Shown here one piece after another: positions 17,332-25,869 of a stretch of DNA of 64,000 bases (within the stretch, counting starts at the first letter, position 1; the number at the start of each line of letters is the position of its first letter). Location: the NCBI RefSeq assembly GCF_017353185.1, contig NZ_JAFMYV010000009.1, positions 1-64,000 of the forward strand. Reading direction: 5' to 3'. The notes below the pieces were generated by a model, which saw only the letters and a list, made by a program, of their open reading frames with translations, searched no databases and was not told the DNA's origin. The stretch is from Fibrella rubiginis (GTDB lineage Bacteria > Bacteroidota > Bacteroidia > Cytophagales > Spirosomataceae). Both the position numbers and the translations under genes were made by a program.

Positions 17332-18225
17332 CTAGTTGTCTGGCCCGGCTACGCCGTTTCTGCGGAACGCTTTGGGCGACAGGCCGACGTACTTTTTGAA
17401 CAGGCGGGAGAAATAGGCCGCGTCACCAAAATTCAGTTGGTAAGCAATTTCGGCCACCGTAAAATCAGTGTGGGTCAGGTAGCCGCGGGCCTCCGTCAGA
17501 AAATAGTCATAGACAACCTGCATGGCCGTTTTCCCGACTAAATTCCGGCAGACTCTGTTTAGATGTATCGCTGTAATGTGCTGTTCGTCAGCGTATTGGC
17601 TGATATTTTTTTGCGGGTTGCGACTACGCCGAATGCTCTGTTGAAACTGCTGGAAGAGGGTGAGGCTGCGGTTTCGGTTGGTGGTATCTACCGTATGATG
17701 CCCATTTACGTACCTGAACAGGTCGGTCAGCAGGGCCGTAAGCAACGAATTAATGACCGTACTGCGGCCCGGCAGGTTATCCGTCGCTTCGTCGCTTAAC
17801 CGGATAAGGATCATTTTCAGGTAAGTAAACCAGGTTTTATTAGTCTGTAAAGCAATGATATGCAGATCGTTATGCCCACTGTCGAGAAAAGGCAGGCTGC
17901 TGACTACCTGCTGCACAAACGCCGACGACAACGTCAGCACCATGCCGGTTGTGTTGGCCGAGTAGTTGAACCCGTGCAGGGTATTGTCGGGAATTTGCAG
18001 CAAACAGGGGCTAGTAAACAACAGGTCGCCCCGTTCGGTATAGAGCGTGCCGCTGCCCGTTTCGATGCAAAAGAGCTGGAACAGCTGTGCGTGGATATGC
18101 GGTTTGATGAGCCATTTATGCTGAAGGCTACGGGCTTCGATTCGTTCGATATGCACGAAATCGGGTAAGATAGCGGGGTAATGGTCGCCGTAGAGGCCAT
18201 CGTAATTCTGGAGGGAGGCCTTCAT
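17332..18225 (-). CDS. AraC-family regulator, PobR-like
   Basis: The 297-residue protein has an N-terminal cupin-like sensor domain (HIHAQLFQLFCIETGSG near residues 43-59) and a C-terminal AraC DNA-binding domain with two helix-turn-helix units; the last carries FTVAEIAYQLNFGDAAYFSR and GLSPKAFRR. AraC-type PobR/PobC proteins activate 4-hydroxybenzoate hydroxylase genes in several bacteria. It is transcribed divergently from pcaHG across 115 bp and pobA is in that operon, so control of the pca-pob operon by 4-hydroxybenzoate is likely. Confidence 0.88.
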   Translation of the reverse strand: MKASLQNYDGLYGDHYPAILPDFVHIERIEARSLQHKWLIKPHIHAQLFQLFCIETGSGTLYTERGDLLFTSPCLLQIPDNTLHGFNYSANTTGMVLTLSSAFVQQVVSSLPFLDSGHNDLHIIALQTNKTWFTYLKMILIRLSDEATDNLPGRSTVINSLLTALLTDLFRYVNGHHTVDTTNRNRSLTLFQQFQQSIRRSRNPQKNISQYADEQHITAIHLNRVCRNLVGKTAMQVVYDYFLTEARGYLTHTDFTVAEIAYQLNFGDAAYFSRLFKKYVGLSPKAFRRNGVAGPDN

Positions 18226-18308
18226 GGCTCGGGTAGTCGGTGGCGCAGGATGTATGATTTGTCTCTGTTTATTGCTGCTTCGTCCAAAAGGCGTTCCTCC
18301 AATGCCTT

Positions 18309-18316
18309 TACTTTTG
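18309..18316 (+). promoter_or_regulatory. Candidate -7 element of the pca operon promoter
   Basis: TACTTTTG matches the Bacteroidota -7 consensus TAnnTTTG and lies 24 bp before the pcaH ATG, in the gap shared with the divergent AraC gene. A clear TTTG -33 element at the usual distance is not visible, which would suit an activator-dependent promoter. Confidence 0.45.
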
Positions 18317-18340
18317 CTCTGTTGACAGTCCTTCTACCGT

Positions 18341-19024
18341 ATGACCGCTTCGGCAACGCACCCGCCCCACCTGTACCCGGACTATAAGTCTACGATCCTG
18401 CGCAGCCCAACACAGCCCCTGTTGCTGGTGCCCGACCACCTGCGTAACCTGCGCCTGCCCGTCTTCGGCGAGTCGTGCCTGGGTGAACTGGATAACGACC
18501 TGACCAAAAACGCCCGCAAAAACGGCGAACCCATCGGCGAACGAATCAGGGTATTTGGCCGGGTGCTCGACGAGTCGGGTCGACCGATACCCAACGCGCT
18601 GCTCGAAATCTGGCAGGCGAACGCTGCGGGTCGGTACATTCACAAAGCCGAAATTCACGATGCTCCCCTCGACCCCAACTTTTTGGGTGCGGGCCGGGTG
18701 CTGACCAACGCCGAGGGCCACTATTCGTTCTACACCATCAAGCCGGGGGCCTACCCCTGGGGCAACCATTACAACGCCTGGCGACCCAATCACATCCATT
18801 TTTCGGTGTTCGGGCATTTCCTCGATCAGCGGCTGGTGACGCAGATGTACTTCCCCGGCGACCCGCTGTTTGCCTACGACCCCATCTTTCAGTCGACGCC
18901 CGTGCAGGCCCGCGAACGGCTAATTGCCCAGTTTCGGATGGAGCAGACGGAGGCCGAATTTGCCCTTGCCTATGAATTTACTATTGTGCTCAACGGCCGT
19001 ACCCAAACCCCTTTTGACCGATGA
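18341..19024 (+). CDS. pcaH: Protocatechuate 3,4-dioxygenase beta subunit
   Basis: This 227-residue subunit carries the non-haem iron ligands: a Tyr in KPGAYPWG and the Tyr, His, His of NHYNAWRPNHIHFS. It cleaves protocatechuate between the hydroxyls to 3-carboxy-cis,cis-muconate. The intradiol core (RIRVFGRVLDESGRPIP ... EIWQANAAGRY) is preceded by the N-terminal arm seen in PcaH. The stop overlaps the pcaG start by 4 bp (ATGA), so the subunits are translationally coupled. Confidence 0.95.
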   Translation: MTASATHPPHLYPDYKSTILRSPTQPLLLVPDHLRNLRLPVFGESCLGELDNDLTKNARKNGEPIGERIRVFGRVLDESGRPIPNALLEIWQANAAGRYIHKAEIHDAPLDPNFLGAGRVLTNAEGHYSFYTIKPGAYPWGNHYNAWRPNHIHFSVFGHFLDQRLVTQMYFPGDPLFAYDPIFQSTPVQARERLIAQFRMEQTEAEFALAYEFTIVLNGRTQTPFDR

Positions 19025-19596
19025 ACCCGCCGCTGTTAACACCTTCGCAAACCGTTGGGCCGTTTTTTGCCTACAGCCTCACGGCCCGCCAGTATGGCTA
19101 CGACTACAGCAGCCTGCTCGATGCGCACCTGGCCGACACGAACCGCGACAAACAAATCATACTAACCGGTCGTATCTTCGACGGGGCGGGCAACGTAGTC
19201 AATGATGCGGTGGTTGAATTTTGGCAACCGGAGCCGCAGCACCCCGACGTCATCGACTATCCCCGTCGGCCGGGTACGTTCAGGGGCTTTGGGCGGTTGG
19301 GAACAGGCACTACCGCCGACCATAGCTTTACGTTTACCACGTTTAAGCCCACAGCAACGGTGACCGGCGATGCTCCCCACGTCAACGTGATCCTGATGAT
19401 GCGCGGCTCGCTACGGACGCTCTATACACGGCTTTATTTCGCCGACGAACCCGAAGCCAATGCCCACGATGCGCTGCTGAACAGCATTGCCTCTGAACGG
19501 CGCACTACGTTACTGGCCAACCAAATTGGTGTCGACACCTACCAGTTCGACATCCGGTTGCAGGGTGAGAATGAAACCGTATTTTTTGACCTGTGA
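19021..19596 (+). CDS. pcaG: Protocatechuate 3,4-dioxygenase alpha subunit
   Basis: The 191-residue subunit begins LLTPSQTVGPFFAYSL, typical of PcaG, and has the intradiol core (IILTGRIFDGAGNVV ... VVEFWQPEP). As expected for the alpha chain, it lacks the full iron-ligand set found in PcaH. It forms the alpha-beta protomer with the upstream gene product. The start overlaps the pcaH stop by 4 bp. Confidence 0.94.
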   Translation: MNPPLLTPSQTVGPFFAYSLTARQYGYDYSSLLDAHLADTNRDKQIILTGRIFDGAGNVVNDAVVEFWQPEPQHPDVIDYPRRPGTFRGFGRLGTGTTADHSFTFTTFKPTATVTGDAPHVNVILMMRGSLRTLYTRLYFADEPEANAHDALLNSIASERRTTLLANQIGVDTYQFDIRLQGENETVFFDL

Positions 19597-19626
19597 ATAG
19601 GTCCGCCGCTGCGGGGCCATCTAACC

Positions 19627-20700
19627 ATGCTAGCCGACTCGATTTTTACGACCCCATCTGTTGAAGCCCTGTTTGCTGACACGGTCGAACTGCGGTACAT
19701 GCTGGCGGTCGAAGCGGCGTTGGCAGCAGCGCAGGCGGCCGCTGGGCTGATTCCCGATGCCGCCGCGCAACGCATCAATGAGGTGTGCGCCCAAACCGAC
19801 TGGTCCATCGAACTGATTGCCACACAGACACAGCTGGCCGGAAACCCGGCCATTCCGGTTGTGAACGAGTTAAAACGACGGGTGGGCTTATTGACCCCCA
19901 ATTTGGTTGGGTACGTTCACGTTGGCGCTACCAGCCAGGATCTGATCGACACGGCTTTGATGCTACAGCTAAAGGCCGCTTTCCCGCTGCTTCAGACTGC
20001 GCTGGTCGACCTGATCGGGCAATTAAAAGCCCTGGCTGATGCCTGCGGAAATACCCCTCTGATGGGTCGTACGCTGCTGCAGCATGCTTTACCAATCATG
20101 TTTGGGCATAAGATCGCGGGCTGGCTCGATGGCCTGAACCGATCTGCCGCCCACCTCGAACACATGGCGCAAACCGGGCTGGTGGTGCAACTGGGCGGCC
20201 CGGTGGGTACGTTGGCGCAGATGGGCACCGAGGGACCAGCCATCCGGAAACAGGTAGCCGAGGCCCTGGGACTGGGGGATGCCCCCGCCTGGCATACACA
20301 GCGCGACCGGCTAGCCGACATTGCCGCGCCGCTCGGCACGCTCAACGGACTGCTGGGCAAACTAGCAACCGATATGATCCTGCTGATGCAAACAGAAGTG
20401 GATGAACTGCGCGAACGGGCCGAAGCAGGCAAGGGTGGCTCATCGTCGATGCCGCACAAGCGTAACCCGGTCTCGGCTACGTTTATGGTTGCCATTGCCC
20501 ACCAGACACCCGCTTTAGTCGCCACCTTACTGGGGAGCATGCTTCAGCCCCACGAACGGGCCGCCGGGGCCTGGCATAGCGAGTGGCCCGTTATCCGGCA
20601 GTTGGTTAAACTCACCGCCGCCAACCTCTATCACGCCAACAACCTGCTGACGGGCCTGGAAGTAGATACAGCGCGCATGAAAACGAATAGCAAAAATTGA
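19627..20700 (+). CDS. pcaB: 3-carboxy-cis,cis-muconate cycloisomerase (short form)
   Basis: The 357-residue protein belongs to the fumarase/aspartase superfamily: signature GSSSMPHKRNP near residue 272-282 and GATSQDLIDTA near 99-109. It lactonises 3-carboxymuconate to gamma-carboxymuconolactone. Pseudomonas PcaB is about 450 residues, but rhizobial forms are near 350, so this is a short version rather than clearly broken. The final residues MKTNSKN run straight into the family A palindrome, whose first TGA is the stop codon, so loss of an ancestral C-terminus through the repeat cannot be excluded. Confidence 0.92.
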   Translation: MLADSIFTTPSVEALFADTVELRYMLAVEAALAAAQAAAGLIPDAAAQRINEVCAQTDWSIELIATQTQLAGNPAIPVVNELKRRVGLLTPNLVGYVHVGATSQDLIDTALMLQLKAAFPLLQTALVDLIGQLKALADACGNTPLMGRTLLQHALPIMFGHKIAGWLDGLNRSAAHLEHMAQTGLVVQLGGPVGTLAQMGTEGPAIRKQVAEALGLGDAPAWHTQRDRLADIAAPLGTLNGLLGKLATDMILLMQTEVDELRERAEAGKGGSSSMPHKRNPVSATFMVAIAHQTPALVATLLGSMLQPHERAAGAWHSEWPVIRQLVKLTAANLYHANNLLTGLEVDTARMKTNSKN

Positions 20701-20793
20701 TGGGCCGCCGATCGTTATGATTTTTATGATCCTGTATGATTTAAAGAAAGATCATGTAGGATCATAAAAATCATAACGATCGGCGGCCCATCA
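20698..20793. repeat. Long inverted repeat, family A copy 3 (variant)
   Basis: Arms 20698-20733 and 20758-20793 are perfect over 36 bp. Relative to the other family A copies, GCTGATTG is GCCGATCG here and the other arm has the matching CGATCGGC, so differences are paired. The TGA stop of pcaB is the first triplet of the left arm. It lies between pcaB and pcaL, co-directional genes of one operon, 15 bp before the next ATG. Confidence 0.94.
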
Positions 20794-20808
20794 GAACCAT
20801 CAATCATA

Positions 20809-21927
20809 ATGCTTCACTACCAACTCGACGGGCGGCAAACTGGCCCTGTGCTGGTTTTTTCCAACTCGCTGGGAGCTAATCTGAGCATGTGGGATTGGGT
20901 GTTGCCCCGGCTGCGACCCCATTTTCGTATCCTGCGCTACGACACGCGGGGGCATGGGCAATCGGAGGTGACGCCGGGACCTTACACGCTCGATCAGTTG
21001 GGGGGAGATGTCATTGCCCTGCTCGATGCGCTGGCTATTGACAAAGTCTTTTTTTGCGGGCTGTCGTTGGGTGGGCTGACCGGGCAGTGGCTGGGTGTTC
21101 ACCATACCGACCGGTTGCATAAACTGGTTTTGTGCAACACCGCAGCCCGTATCGGCACCATCGAGGGTTGGCATGAGCGCATACAGGCCGTGCAGGAAAA
21201 TGGCGTAAAAGCCCTGGCTCCGTCTATCCTGGCTCGCTGGCTCACCGAAGCATACCGCACAGCCAACCCCGCCCTGGCCGCGCAGTTGCTGACCATGATT
21301 GGGCAGACCGCCACCGATGGGTACACCGCCTGCTGTGCGGCCCTGCGCGACGCCGATCTGCGCGATGCCATTAGCCGGATCAACGTCCCTACGCTGGTCA
21401 TAGCGGGTCAACAGGACCCCGTTACCACCGTGGCCGATGGCCAGTTCATCGCCGAACAAATCCCCGATGCCCTGCTGCGGACGCTGCAAACAGCCCACCT
21501 GTCGGCCATCGAAGCGGCGGATGCGTTTGCCGATGCCCTATTGTCCTTTTTAAGCCCAACCAGCGCAGGCCTCTACGACGTTGGTATGACAACCCGACGG
21601 GCGGTACTGGGCGATGCGCACGTAGACCGGGCCACCGCCAATACAACCCCGTTTACGGCTGACTTTCAGGATTTTATTACGCGCTACGCCTGGGGCGACA
21701 TCTGGACCCGGCCCGGCCTGCCCCGCCATTCGCGGAGCCTGATTACGCTGGCCATGCTCATTGCGCTCAACCGCGAGGCCGAATTCAGGATGCACGTCCG
21801 GGCGGCGTTTAACAATGGTGTTACCGTGGAAGAAATCAAGGAAATAATCATGCACTCAGCCCTCTACTGTGGCCTTCCTGCCGCCAACGCGGCCTTCCAG
21901 GCTGCTATGGAAGTCATTGATCACTAG
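20809..21927 (+). CDS. pcaL: Bifunctional 3-oxoadipate enol-lactonase / 4-carboxymuconolactone decarboxylase
   Basis: The 372-residue protein is a fusion. Residues 1 to about 250 form an alpha/beta hydrolase with nucleophile elbow GLSLGG and late His (TAHLSAIE), matching PcaD. Residues about 260-372 match PcaC (YDVGMTTRRAVLG, WTRPGLPRHSRSLITLAML, EEIKEIIMHSALYCGLP). It decarboxylates gamma-carboxymuconolactone and hydrolyses the enol-lactone to 3-oxoadipate. The D-then-C domain order is that of PcaL described from Streptomyces and Rhodococcus. Confidence 0.94.
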   Translation: MLHYQLDGRQTGPVLVFSNSLGANLSMWDWVLPRLRPHFRILRYDTRGHGQSEVTPGPYTLDQLGGDVIALLDALAIDKVFFCGLSLGGLTGQWLGVHHTDRLHKLVLCNTAARIGTIEGWHERIQAVQENGVKALAPSILARWLTEAYRTANPALAAQLLTMIGQTATDGYTACCAALRDADLRDAISRINVPTLVIAGQQDPVTTVADGQFIAEQIPDALLRTLQTAHLSAIEAADAFADALLSFLSPTSAGLYDVGMTTRRAVLGDAHVDRATANTTPFTADFQDFITRYAWGDIWTRPGLPRHSRSLITLAMLIALNREAEFRMHVRAAFNNGVTVEEIKEIIMHSALYCGLPAANAAFQAAMEVIDH

Positions 21928-21940
21928 TCTAATAGCTACC

Positions 21941-23158
21941 ATGAAGCACACCCAAGTAGGCATTATCGGGGCTGGTCCAGCAGGGTTGTTGCTGGCGCAG
22001 TTGCTGCATCAGCAGGGAATTGAATCGGTGGTGCTGGAAAACCGGCCCCGGCAGCGTGTAGAAAGTCGGCAGCGGGCGGGTTTGCTGGAACAGGGCACCG
22101 TCGACAGGCTCCGGCAGGCAGGAGCGGCTGACCGGCTCGACCGCGAGGGGCTGATTCACAACGGCGTGATCCTGAGCTTCAACGGCAAACGCCACCGCAT
22201 CGACCTGGCCGAGCTAACGGGCGGCTCCCGCGTGACCATCTATGCGCAAACCGAAGTGGTGAAAGACCTGATTCAACTACGGCTGGATAGTTCGTTGCCA
22301 GGCGCGGGCGAATCTATTGTTTTTGACGCGAAAGCTGTTGACATTCAGCACGTTGATGATGGCGAAAAGCCAGTGGTTCACTACACCCATAACGGCGAAG
22401 CGCATACCCTTACCTGTGATTTTGTGGCGGGCTGCGACGGCTTCCACGGCATTTCGCGCAAGGCCATCCCGGAGGCGTTGACGCGGGTCTATGATAAAAC
22501 GTATCCCTACTGCTGGCTGGGTATTCTGGCCAAGGTGCCCCCCTCTACCCACGAGCTAATCTACGCCTACCACGAGCGCGGCTTCGCGCTCCACAGCATG
22601 CGGTCGCCCGACATTTCGCGGCTCTACGTGCAGTGCGACGTGACCGATACGGTAGATGACTGGCCTGATGAACGCATCTGGTCGGAGTTGCAAATCCGGC
22701 TGGGCACAACAGACTGGGCGTTGCAGGAAGGCCCCATTCTGGAAAAAACCATTACCCCCATGCGGAGCTTCGTGAGTGAACCCATGCAACACGGGCGGCT
22801 GTTTCTGGCGGGCGATTCGGCCCATATTGTGCCACCCACCGGTGCCAAAGGCCTCAACATGGCCGTTGCCGATGCCGGGCAGTTGTTCGACGCGCTGATG
22901 CGCTGGTACCGCGACGGGTCGATGGCCGACTTGCAGGACTACACCGCCTGTTGCATGCGCCGGGTTTGGCGGGTACAGGAGTTCTCGAACTTCATGACCG
23001 ACCTTTTTCACCATAATGCAGATAAGTCAGCTTTTGATCTGGCCCTGCAAGCATCCCGATTTAACCAGCTCATAGCCAGTCAGGTAGCCTCGGCGGTAGT
23101 TGCTGAAAACTACGTTGGTCTGGGAGCAAAACGAGCGGGTGAATCTGTACTGACCTAA
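21941..23158 (+). CDS. pobA: 4-hydroxybenzoate 3-monooxygenase
   Basis: The 405-residue class A flavoprotein hydroxylase has GIIGAGPAGLLLAQLL at the N-terminus, GCDGFHGISRKAIP near residue 165 and GDSAHIVPPTGAKGLNMA near 292, all hallmarks of PobA (about 394 residues). It converts 4-hydroxybenzoate to protocatechuate with NADPH and O2, feeding the surrounding pca enzymes. ATG 21941 (MKHTQVGII) is the correct start; the frame extends back into the 3' end of pcaL but that is not coding here. It follows pcaL by 13 bp and precedes pcaIJ by 3 bp. Confidence 0.95.
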   Translation: MKHTQVGIIGAGPAGLLLAQLLHQQGIESVVLENRPRQRVESRQRAGLLEQGTVDRLRQAGAADRLDREGLIHNGVILSFNGKRHRIDLAELTGGSRVTIYAQTEVVKDLIQLRLDSSLPGAGESIVFDAKAVDIQHVDDGEKPVVHYTHNGEAHTLTCDFVAGCDGFHGISRKAIPEALTRVYDKTYPYCWLGILAKVPPSTHELIYAYHERGFALHSMRSPDISRLYVQCDVTDTVDDWPDERIWSELQIRLGTTDWALQEGPILEKTITPMRSFVSEPMQHGRLFLAGDSAHIVPPTGAKGLNMAVADAGQLFDALMRWYRDGSMADLQDYTACCMRRVWRVQEFSNFMTDLFHHNADKSAFDLALQASRFNQLIASQVASAVVAENYVGLGAKRAGESVLT

Positions 23159-23161
23159 TCC

Positions 23162-24505
23162 ATGAAAACAGTACCTCAATTAACCGTTCACGAAGCGGCT
23201 GCGTTGGTCAACGACGGCGATACCCTGCTGCAGGGCGGTTTCGGCATGACCGGCAACCCGGTTCATCTTATGCATGCCCTGGCCGAACGCGGCACCCGCA
23301 ACCTAACCTTCATTGGCAACAACACCGGCGAACCGGGACTGGGCGGCGGACGGCTGTTGCGCAATGGGCAGCTTAAAAAAATAATTGGCTCGTTTTTCAC
23401 GTCCAATCCCGACGCGGTCAGGGCGGCGCAGTCGGGTGCGGTGGCCTACGAACTGCTGCCGCAGGGAACGCTGGCCGAAGCCCTGCGGGCGGGCGGAGCC
23501 GGTATCGGCGGGTTCTACACGCCCACCGCCGCTGGCACCCTCATTGCGCAGGAACAGGAAACCAAAGTGATCGACGGGGTGGAGCAGGTATTTGTGAAGG
23601 CTCTTCGCGGTAATGTGGCCTTTATCCGGGCCTGGCGCGCCGACACCGCTGGCAACCTATGCTACCGGATGACCGAACAGAACTTCAACCGGGCTATGGC
23701 CACGGCGGCCGATCTGGTCATTGCTGAAGTCGAAGAAATCGTGCCCGTTGGCAGCCTTGCTCCGGAACACATCCACACGCCCGGCTGCTTCGTGGATTAC
23801 CTGGTCGAAGCAAAACTGACCCTCGACGACCTGGGCAGTTCGGCTTCGGTTTCGTCGTCCAAAAAAGTCGATGACAGTCGGATGAATATGGCCCGCCGCG
23901 CCCTGGCCGAATTGCGTCGGGGCGATGTGGTCAACCTCGGCATCGGCATCCCGACGTTGGTGGCCGACCTGATCACGCCGCAGCACGGTGTCATCCTGCA
24001 CACCGAAAACGGCATGCTCGGCGTTGGCCCCGTGCCGGTTAATGGTGGCGGCGCGATGGACTACCCCGTCAATGCCGGTAAGATTCCCGTGACGGCCCTG
24101 CCCGGCAGCAGCTATTTCGATTCCGCCGATTCGTTTGCCATGATCCGGGGCGGGCATATCGACGTGGCCATTATGGGTGGTCTGGAAGTAGACGAAGCCG
24201 CCAACCTGGCTAACTGGGCCGTACCGGGCAAACCGTTGCTGGGTGTGGGCGGCGCTATGGACCTGGCACGGGGCGCTAAACGGCTCATTATCACCATGAC
24301 TCACACCAATCCCGACGGCTCGCCGAAGATTGTTCCGGCCTGCAGGCTGCCCCTCACGGCCTCCGGCGTTGTTAGCTTACTCATCACCGACCTCGCCGTA
24401 TTCGGCTACCCGAACGGCCAACTGACCCTGCTCGAACGAATGCCCGGCGCAACGCTAAACGAGATTCAGGCTAAGACAAGTGCAAACTATATAATTGCCC
24501 ATTGA
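23162..24505 (+). CDS. pcaIJ: Fused 3-oxoadipate CoA-transferase (alpha and beta subunits)
   Basis: The 447-residue protein joins the two CoA-transferase halves usually encoded separately. Residues 1 to about 225 match PcaI (LLQGGFGMTGNP, IGNNTGEPGLGGGRLL) and about 240-447 match PcaJ, with the catalytic Glu in HTENGMLGVGP. A serine-rich linker (SSASVSSSKK) joins the halves. The total length equals the sum of PcaI and PcaJ, so nothing is missing. It transfers CoA from succinyl-CoA to 3-oxoadipate. The stop TGA lies inside the left arm of the next palindrome. Confidence 0.93.
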   Translation: MKTVPQLTVHEAAALVNDGDTLLQGGFGMTGNPVHLMHALAERGTRNLTFIGNNTGEPGLGGGRLLRNGQLKKIIGSFFTSNPDAVRAAQSGAVAYELLPQGTLAEALRAGGAGIGGFYTPTAAGTLIAQEQETKVIDGVEQVFVKALRGNVAFIRAWRADTAGNLCYRMTEQNFNRAMATAADLVIAEVEEIVPVGSLAPEHIHTPGCFVDYLVEAKLTLDDLGSSASVSSSKKVDDSRMNMARRALAELRRGDVVNLGIGIPTLVADLITPQHGVILHTENGMLGVGPVPVNGGGAMDYPVNAGKIPVTALPGSSYFDSADSFAMIRGGHIDVAIMGGLEVDEAANLANWAVPGKPLLGVGGAMDLARGAKRLIITMTHTNPDGSPKIVPACRLPLTASGVVSLLITDLAVFGYPNGQLTLLERMPGATLNEIQAKTSANYIIAH

Positions 24506-24600
24506 TGGGCCGCTGATTGTTATGATGCTTATGATGCATTATGATTTAAAAAAAGATCATAATGCATCATAAGCATCATAACAATCAGCGGCCCATCAAT
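24501..24600. repeat. Long inverted repeat, family A copy 4 (most complete)
   Basis: Arms 24501-24545 and 24556-24600 are perfect over 45 bp with a 10-nt A-rich loop. The stem has an outer GATGGGCCGCTGATTG block and inner tandem TTATGATGC units. The pcaIJ stop codon is within the left arm, and the right arm ends 11 bp before the pcaF ATG. In the mRNA this would be a 45-bp duplex between two genes of one operon. No poly-T follows, so it is not a standard intrinsic terminator. Confidence 0.96.
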
Positions 24601-24611
24601 CCCCAACCCCC

Positions 24612-25820
24612 ATGACTGACGCTTATATCATTGATGCTATCCGCACGCCGATTGGTAGTTTTGGCGGTAGCCTGTCGCCCGTCCGGGCCGACGATCTGGC
24701 CGCTTTCGTGCTGACGGCCCTGCTGGAACGTAGTCCAACGCTGCCACCCGACGCCGTGGCGGACGTTATTTTGGGTTGCCACAATCAGGCGGGCGAAGAC
24801 AACCGCAACGTGGCCCGCATGGCGCTGCTGCTGGCCGGACTGCCCCCCACCGTGCCGGGCGAAACCGTCAACCGGCTGTGCGCATCGGGGATGTCGGCGG
24901 TGGTGCAGGCGGGCCGGGCTATCCGTGCGGGCGATGGCGACGTGTTCATGGCCGGGGGTATAGAGCACATGACGCGGGGTCCCTGGGTGATGTCGAAGAG
25001 TGCCAGGCCGTTTGGCAATGATGCCAAACTCTACGATTCAAGCTTTGGCTGGCGGTTTGTTAACCCCCGGATGGAAGCCCTGTATGGCATCGACACGATG
25101 GGCATGACCGCCGAAAACCTGGTTGATCTCTATCACATCAGCCGCGATGATCAGGACCTGTTTGCCTACCGGTCGCAGCAGAAAGCGGCGCAGGCGCAAC
25201 AGGCAGGGCGGTTTGCGCAGGAAATTCAACCCGTTCCGATTCCACAACCCCGGGGGGCAGCTCCTACTCTGTTTGCGGAGGATGAATTCGTGAAACCGCA
25301 AACGTCGCTGGAGAAGCTGGCGCAGTTAAAGCCGGCATTTAAACAGGGCGGTACCGTTACGGCGGGCAACGCGGCCGGGCTGAATGACGGCGCAGCGGCC
25401 ATGCTGGTGGCTTCTGACAAGGCTGCCCGGCAATACAACCTCAAGCCCGTGGCCCGCCTGGTCAGTTGGGCTGTGGTAGGCGTCGAACCGCGCATTATGG
25501 GTATTGGCCCGGTGGGCGCTACACAGCAGGCCCTGGCCAAAGCGGGGCTAACCTTAGACCAGATTGACGTTATTGAGCTGAACGAGGCCTTTGCTGCCCA
25601 AAGTCTGGCCTGTACACGCCTGCTCGGCCTGACCGACGACGACACCCGTGTGAACCCCAACGGCGGGGCCATTGCCCTCGGCCATCCGCTGGGCATGTCG
25701 GGCACCCGTTTGCTGCAAACGCTGGCGCTGGAACTGCAACTAAAGCAAAAACGCTACGGCCTGGCCACCATGTGCGTTGGGGTGGGGCAGGGGTATGCCG
25801 TCGTCATTGAGCGCGTGTAA
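24612..25820 (+). CDS. pcaF: 3-oxoadipyl-CoA thiolase
   Basis: The 402-residue thiolase has the acyl-accepting Cys90 in NRLCASGMS, the NEAFAAQSLACTRLL block, GGAIALGHPLGMSGTR and the C-terminal catalytic Cys in ATMCVGVGQG. It cleaves 3-oxoadipyl-CoA to succinyl-CoA and acetyl-CoA, the last step of the pathway encoded from pcaH onward. Assignment to PcaF rather than a general thiolase rests on context and the GIEHMTRGPWVMSK segment common in PcaF/PaaJ. Confidence 0.93.
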   Translation: MTDAYIIDAIRTPIGSFGGSLSPVRADDLAAFVLTALLERSPTLPPDAVADVILGCHNQAGEDNRNVARMALLLAGLPPTVPGETVNRLCASGMSAVVQAGRAIRAGDGDVFMAGGIEHMTRGPWVMSKSARPFGNDAKLYDSSFGWRFVNPRMEALYGIDTMGMTAENLVDLYHISRDDQDLFAYRSQQKAAQAQQAGRFAQEIQPVPIPQPRGAAPTLFAEDEFVKPQTSLEKLAQLKPAFKQGGTVTAGNAAGLNDGAAAMLVASDKAARQYNLKPVARLVSWAVVGVEPRIMGIGPVGATQQALAKAGLTLDQIDVIELNEAFAAQSLACTRLLGLTDDDTRVNPNGGAIALGHPLGMSGTRLLQTLALELQLKQKRYGLATMCVGVGQGYAVVIERV

Positions 25821-25869
25821 TACCCTGGGGTAGGTACGTCGATTTGGCTCATAATCACTATACTTGCTT

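Noticed and set aside
21869..21940. Open extension of the pobA frame
   Set aside because: It overlaps the end of pcaL; the FAD-binding N-terminus begins at ATG 21941.
24501..24600. Intrinsic terminator within the pca operon
   Set aside because: There is no T-tract after the stem and pcaF must be expressed with the rest of the pathway; processing or attenuation is a better working idea.
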